DNA of 64,000 nt from assembly GCA_030765045.1 (NCBI GenBank), contig CM060966.1, positions 59,041,784 to 59,105,783 of the forward strand. Direction: 5' to 3'. Position 1 is the first letter of the stretch. Each line of letters starts with the position of its first letter. Below are positions 59,462 to 64,000 of the stretch, one piece after another. Source of the DNA: Tenodera sinensis (lineage: Eukaryota > Arthropoda > Insecta > Mantodea > Mantidae). The notes under the pieces are model-generated. The model did not search any database and was not told where the DNA came from. It saw nothing but the letters and a program-made list of their open reading frames with translations. Position numbers and translations under genes: made by a program.

Positions 59462-61310
59462 CGTGCCAAAGAGTCTAACAACTTGATGGAATCCACACTC
59501 CCAGATTCAAAAGATTCGGGAATTCACCAAAAGGATTGTATCATTACGTGCAATAGCTGCAGTAGTGAGATTAAATTATGTATTATTTTAAAGGTACCGG
59601 TAGATGAGTAAAAAATGAAAAAGGCTAATGAAGCGTAGAAAAAAGGCCAGGAAAGCTACTTGTAGCTTTTTGGAAAATTTATAGCTAGATGGGTTCTCAA
59701 AAAGGCCAGATCTAGCCATAAAAAGGCTAAGTTGGCAACACTGATATAGGGACTGGAGTGTATAGTATACTTATTGACGAGTCAAACGACATCAGTGTTA
59801 CCAAAATTTTGGGGTTTGCAATAGTGTATTTTAGTCTTAGAAACGGTGGGTTAATTTCTACATTTCTAGCTTTTTCTGAGCTACAATCTTGCGATTCTGA
59901 GTCAATCGCTGCCTGTGTTTCGAAAACATTGCGTGAGAAAGGGTTAGATATAAAGAATTTAAAGGGTATCGGCGTTGATAATGCTGCTGTTATGACAGGC
60001 GTCAACAATGGAGTGTGCACTAGATTGCGCCAAGAATGTCCAGGGCTCATAATGATACGCTGCGTGTGCCATTCTTTGCAGCTGGCAATTTCTTCCGCTG
60101 CTCAATATGTTCCAACAAACCTGGATTTTCTGATACGCGAACCCTACAATTGGTTTACCCACTCGGTTTTACGTCAGAGTCAATATAAGGCTTTGTATGC
60201 TGCTATTAACGATGGTCATCAACCTCACAGAATTGTACAAGTGTGTCAGACGCGGTGGCTTTCAATAGAAAGTGCTGTTGTCAGATTACTTGACCAATCG
60301 GTTGAACTTAAGACTATGTTTAGCATGGCCAAATCAAGAGACAGAGACTATTCTGCCTCACTCTTGCATGCTATGTATGTTGATGAAAAAAATCACGCAT
60401 TTCTCCTATTCATTCGACCAGTACTAAGCGACGTTCAAAGGGTTAATAAATCATTTGAATAGCAAGTGGCAGATCCGTGTAAATTATTGGAGGATTTAGG
60501 CAAGAAAATTTGTACCTCCAACTTGCAAAGAAGATTTCCTTATTGTTAACCTTGAGAATTGTGTGGACTGGCATGCGTATTTAGGCTATGAAGTGGAGGA
60601 GAAACTTCGGGGTTTAAAATTACCTCCTGACGACGAAAAGGATTTTAGGAAGCGGTGTATCACTTTTTTGTTGAAGCTACATTGTGAACTGCAGGCAAGA
60701 CTTCCCGATAATGTAAAAATTTTAAGAAAAGTATCCATCTTGTCGGTTGAAAATTCTTTGCGAGTAGTGAAAGAGTCCCTTATTCCAGTCATGAAATATT
60801 CAAATATTCCAACTGAAAAAATCACAAAAGCAGAATTTCAGTGGCATAACTTAATTACTGTAACCTGGAAGGAAACTTCACAGACATTGCGTTTCTGGCA
60901 TGACGTAGCAAGTTACAAAGATGCATCGGGTGTTGATTCCTTTCAAGAGCTAGCTGACGTTGCGGTATCTTTGCTGGTACTACCTTGGTCCAATGCCGAG
61001 ATAGAGAGGCTTTTTAGCATGATGAACATAATAAAAACCAAACTCCGTAACAGAATGGGAACACAAATGTTAAATTCAATTACAGCAATCAGGTCAGGAC
61101 TTCGTCGGATGGGCAAGTGTTGTAAAAATTATCAGTTTCCCGCCGAAGTATTAACTAAAATAGGGACATTGGCTTCGTATAGTAGTGGTTCGAGTGATGA
61201 CACACCAAGTACTTCACAAACACCAGAGGAACATACTACTTCAATTCTCTTCCCTGAAATTCACGAAATCGACCCCGATGATGCAGAGGAAGTGCAGCTC
61301 TACTTCTAAA

Positions 61311-61589
61311 TGAGGTAATGTAGTAATGCCATTCGTTATGAACATAAAGCTAAATGAAGGAATAGTATTTATTACGTAGAATAGATTAAATTGCGTTCAG
61401 CGAGTTCAGAAGTAGCCATGGAGGCCGGTGAACATTGAACATGTCAATAACGTACGTAACACTACATCGTTATAGAATATTGATAACTAAAGCGCGTCTC
61501 ACCCTTAAAAGACAGTACACGTTAAATGGAGCGCAGTGTTGCAACATGTACTAGTTGCGAATCTCTCTCCGCGAGCGACTCGAGGTGGC
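61311..61589. other. hAT 3' region, unassigned
   Basis: No coding signal. Confidence 0.4.
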
Positions 61590-62240
61590 CTGAGTCCTGT
61601 ACTTAGTCCTTCAATTGCTGCTTGACGAAACGGGCACTTTTAACTTTGGTATCCCTCCACGCCTTTGTTACTGTATGACCTAAATTTACAAATGACTCGT
61701 CTGTATAAACAATTGGTTTTCCCTGGTCCCTAAACCTTTTTTACGTATTTTAGATATTTATGTCGCCATCTGATGATATCGATATCGTCTCTTTCTATTA
61801 ATATGCACTTGTTACCCTTTCTTTCATATTCGAACCCCAAATCAGAGTGGCCCTTGAGAAATTTGGTAGGGTCTCATCACTGTTGAACTGTGACAAAATT
61901 ATATTCAGCATGGGTGGAATATTTGCAAACTGTAAAGAATGAACAATTCGCCGCACTCCACCTTGCACTATTCAATCATATTGCGTTAACCTAGCGTTTT
62001 GTGTAGTCCCGCCCTTTTTGCTTTCTTTTTCGATGGCGTTCTTAGAGGTCCTTCCATTAGTTCCTTTTTAATCATACACACTACTGCTTCTGAACACCCG
62101 ATAGCCTTAGCTGTTTCTTTTACTGCCTTTACTACCAAGCATTTTGCTTCAAAAATAATCTAACACATTCATAATTATTTGGCGTTCCTTACTTCTTAAT
62201 TTACCAACATATCGTCTCTTCCTAGCTTCACCCTCCATAA
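61590..62240 (-). pseudogene. DDE-type transposase fragment, uncharacterised family
   Basis: Minus strand from an ATG near 62238: MEGEARKRRYVGKLRSKERQ, IIMNVLDYF, GVRRIVHSLQFANIPPMLN, QFNSDETLPNFSRATL, then GKPIVYTDESFVNLGHTVTK, AWRD (near 61720-61650). The YTDES-type motif followed by H…AWRD looks like the first Asp strand of an RNase H-fold transposase, as in a Tc1/IS630-like family that I recall from insects. The rest of the catalytic domain is missing beyond about 61590. Several stops. Confidence 0.6.
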
Positions 62241-63100
62241 CTACAAATATTTACAAAAATATTAAACAAATAACGCAATAACAGCTCAGAGTTACACACA
62301 CGGCTTCTTTCGAACAAATGTTAGTGCTGCTCCTTATACTATCTTCTGTGTCAGGCCTGACGCTGAATAGATGAATACCTTTTGTTTGCCTTATTGGATA
62401 AAAGAAAGAGGTTACTGCCTTTTGGTTTATTTTAAAAACTTTCTCCAACCTTCCTCAACATTTGTTCTCGCTGGTTCCCTGATGTAAACTCAATAACAAA
62501 AAAGTTTCACACTGCGTAACTTTTGCAGTGCACAGATATAAAATTTCCCGAAAACATTTAATTTAAAAAATTATAACCCTTAACTGGGTAAACATAGAGA
62601 ATTCAAAGTAGGCAGGTAGTAGCACTATAGTTTACTCTACCTAAGAAAAAAATATAGATGCATTCTAGCAGTTAGTTTGTTAGTTAGTGCGTGATGAGTG
62701 TAGAAACAGCAAATATCGGACTTCTATTGAAAAAAACGTTTTCTGAAGAAATTTGGACCTATAGAAATGTATAATGACTCTGAAAAGGATATAACCTGAT
62801 AGAGAAAAAAATTCTGCATAGGATAATGTGTTCAAACCTGAAATTTATAACAAATGAATATTTATACCATGCTATTAGGAATGTGGCAACAGAGCGAGGG
62901 TAGAAAAGGACGCGGCTAATGGCAACTTGTATGCGCTAGATAGAGACAGAGATGTCCCATTTAACTCCATACTGTCTTCTAAGAGTGAAACGCTATATAA
63001 TAATTACAGCTAAATAAATCGTTAGCTTTTTTTCTAGCTTTTTTCTCAGTTCATATTTAAGCTTTTTGGCTTATTTTGAACTACGATCTAGCTTATCTCC
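62241..63100. other. Unassigned, probably hAT 3' flank
   Basis: No coding signal. Near 63027-63090, GCTTTTTTTCTAGCTTTTTT and AGCTTTTTGGC phrases resemble the motifs next to the ends of 58367-59743. Confidence 0.4.
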
Positions 63101-63107
63101 TTGAGTA

Positions 63108-63122
63108 TGGGTTGGCAACACT
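63108..63122 (-). repeat. Candidate right terminus of the hAT element
   Basis: Inward from 63122: CAGTGTTGCCAACC, the same terminal motif as the inserted element. The left partner is not seen, so no duplication can be checked. Confidence 0.5.
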
Positions 63123-63179
63123 GACTCTGTGCACTGATTGGCCTTTATATTCGAAACGCTGATTGGCCATTACAACCGT

Positions 63180-63697
63180 GCCTATTGTGCTGCAGCAGGA
63201 ACAGTTGATCTCTGTTTCCTCTAGAAAAGCATTTTCAATTCCTGCAAAGCGATTACGAGATAAAGAACACGGAGGGTTTAGAATCAGGTGTGGGTTTTAG
63301 AGCGGAGCAGTGACACACTTTAGTCTCTCACGGCGCGAGTGCAAATCGCCAGTTATAAAACGTGTGAATTAAAAACTGTTCGGCACATAAATGTGAATAA
63401 GTACACGAAAAGTCATGGATAAGGTCTCTATCAACACAGTACCGTTTACCTTCAGCGTGTGCAACAGGAAGTTAAAAACATGTAAATAAAAAAAGGTAAA
63501 TAGTGCAAGACTAAGAATTAATGTAAATAAAAGTGTAGTGGTGCTATTGTGTAGGTGAAAAGTGACAAGTCAACTAGAGGCAAGCAAAGAAAAACGAGGG
63601 ACGCGCAAGTTTGTGTCGTTTTTACACGCACACAAGCGCGTCCCAAACCCCTGCCGTGTGCCGTGCACTCATTGAGTGACCGCAAGCGGGAGGTAAC
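63180..63697 (+). other. Likely LINE 5' untranslated region
   Basis: Moderately GC-rich, no coding. It leads into an ATG with LINE ORF1-like sequence. Confidence 0.4.
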
Positions 63698-63871
63698 ATG
63701 ACCGTACAACGCGCCAACACTAGCCGTGAGGAGACCGGCGGCCCACTCGGTTATACAACCGCGGCGGGTAGGGCCAACCCAGCGTTACTCCAGCCCTCCG
63801 GAGCGCCATTAGTAGGGTTCGGAAGTTCATGCCCTAAAAACACTGAAATATGCATGCAAATATGCTCTTAA
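63698..63871 (+). pseudogene. LINE ORF1 N-terminal scrap
   Basis: From ATG: VQRANTSREETGGPLGYTTA, then GRANPALLQPSG, a composition I associate with N termini of jockey/CR1-type ORF1. The coding resemblance ends near 63810, where another AT-rich repeat begins, and the frame stops at 63869-63871. Confidence 0.4.
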
Positions 63872-64000
63872 AAATTTGTAAATATGCCAAGAAATATGCA
63901 CTATTTCATTGAAACAATTAATGTCCCTTTGCAGTAGACAAGACGAGTTAGTATAAATAATAAAGTTACCTTATTCCTTAGAGGTTGAAGCAGAAGTGGT
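63811..64000. other. AT-rich repeat start, unassigned
   Basis: AGGGTTCGGAAGTTCATGCC followed by ATATGCATGCAAATATGC phrases. It resembles the start of a non-autonomous DNA element, but the other end is outside the window. Confidence 0.3.

Larger units (their letters stand above)
58367..59743. mobile_element. Non-autonomous hAT element inside the hAT gene
   Basis: Perfect 8-bp duplication ATATAGGG (58359-58366, 59744-59751). Ends TAGTGTTGCCAACT and, inward from the right, CAGTGTTGCCAACT. Many AAAAAGGCTAG-type motifs near both ends. It carries mosaic repeat copy d with a SINE inside it. Confidence 0.93.
57836..61310 (+). pseudogene. hAT transposase (BED finger to dimerisation domain), interrupted
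   Basis: The likely start is MPPKYQQHFRKEWL (57911; the open frame begins at 57836). BED-type finger: CKFCKAIC … LLQHAKTKKH (58015-58085). A TGA at 58352-58354 is followed by the 1377-bp insert 58367-59743. After removal of the insert and one ATATAGGG copy, the frame continues with YSILIDESNDIS (first catalytic Asp, 59760), GVDNAAVMTGVNNGV (second Asp, 59970) and CVCHSLQLA (C-x2-H, 60062). A frame break lies near 60462-60560. The C-terminal hAT dimerisation domain follows: LLVLPWSNAEIERLFSMMN (with the catalytic Glu, 60975), KLRNRM, LNSITAIRSGL. It ends at 61307-61309. Length without the insert is about 690 residues, normal for hAT. Confidence 0.9.

Noticed and set aside
61533..61548. Left hAT terminus at CAGTGTTGCAAC
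   Set aside because: One base short of the motif, inside the presumed 3' region, and no 8-bp duplication with 63122.

Overview
This is animal nuclear DNA, most likely from an insect with a large, repeat-rich genome. I place it there by the mixture of elements: I-clade, jockey-clade and CR1-like LINEs, Penelope-like remnants, mariner/Tc1/pogo, piggyBac, hAT and Merlin-like DNA transposons, and several tRNA-headed SINEs. A polyneopteran such as a cockroach or termite would fit, but the sequence does not prove it. Only one piece looks like an ordinary host gene: a 148-nt myosin motor exon at 19555-19702 (minus strand) with good splice sites. Nearly all the rest is transposable elements, many inserted into one another. 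A run of exactly 1000 Ns (56239-57238) marks a scaffold gap.

Layout. 1-9208: a Ty3/gypsy LTR retrotransposon whose gag region is split by a second, GC-richer, internally deleted LTR element (2004-4653, minus). 9541-12617: a jockey-type 3' scrap, then a CR1-like LINE split by a pogo-like DNA transposon (10690-11876, TA target duplication). 12859-14081: 1.2 kb of AAAT/GAAT tetranucleotide repeat. 14082-16800: a minus-strand CR1-like LINE split by a Tc1 element (14438-15803). 17230-17590: a Penelope-like GIY-YIG remnant. 18100-19269: a hAT-like element with an 8-bp duplication. 20755-24200: a SINE split by a piggyBac element (20866-24122). 25740-28874: hAT (CGGBP1-like) remnants and a mariner. 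29300-36240: a nearly complete I-clade LINE, minus strand.

36345-42910 is the deepest nest: a mariner remnant holds a 4.85-kb element (37984-42833) with CACTG ends and a TTA duplication that encodes an orphan protein family. That element is itself broken by a Merlin-like insertion (40358-41394) and by a second copy of the hAT-like element (38746-40180), which in turn holds a 262-bp MITE (39289-39550). 43443-44747 is another TA-flanked element carrying a transposon-type ORF fragment I cannot name.

46332-51137 holds two separate, apparently perfect inverted repeats (224 and 226 bp arms) around LINE fragments. 52690-56235 is a jump between two jockey-like LINEs. 57836-63122 is a hAT transposon interrupted by a 1.4-kb non-autonomous element with the same terminal motif. 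63180-63871 looks like the 5' end of one more LINE.

Almost no ORF is intact; frameshifts and stops are frequent. The elements do not work together as a pathway. What the window shows is the order of insertion, which can be read from target-site duplications. In several places, taking out the insert plus one duplication copy brings the interrupted frame back into register, which supports the boundaries given here.
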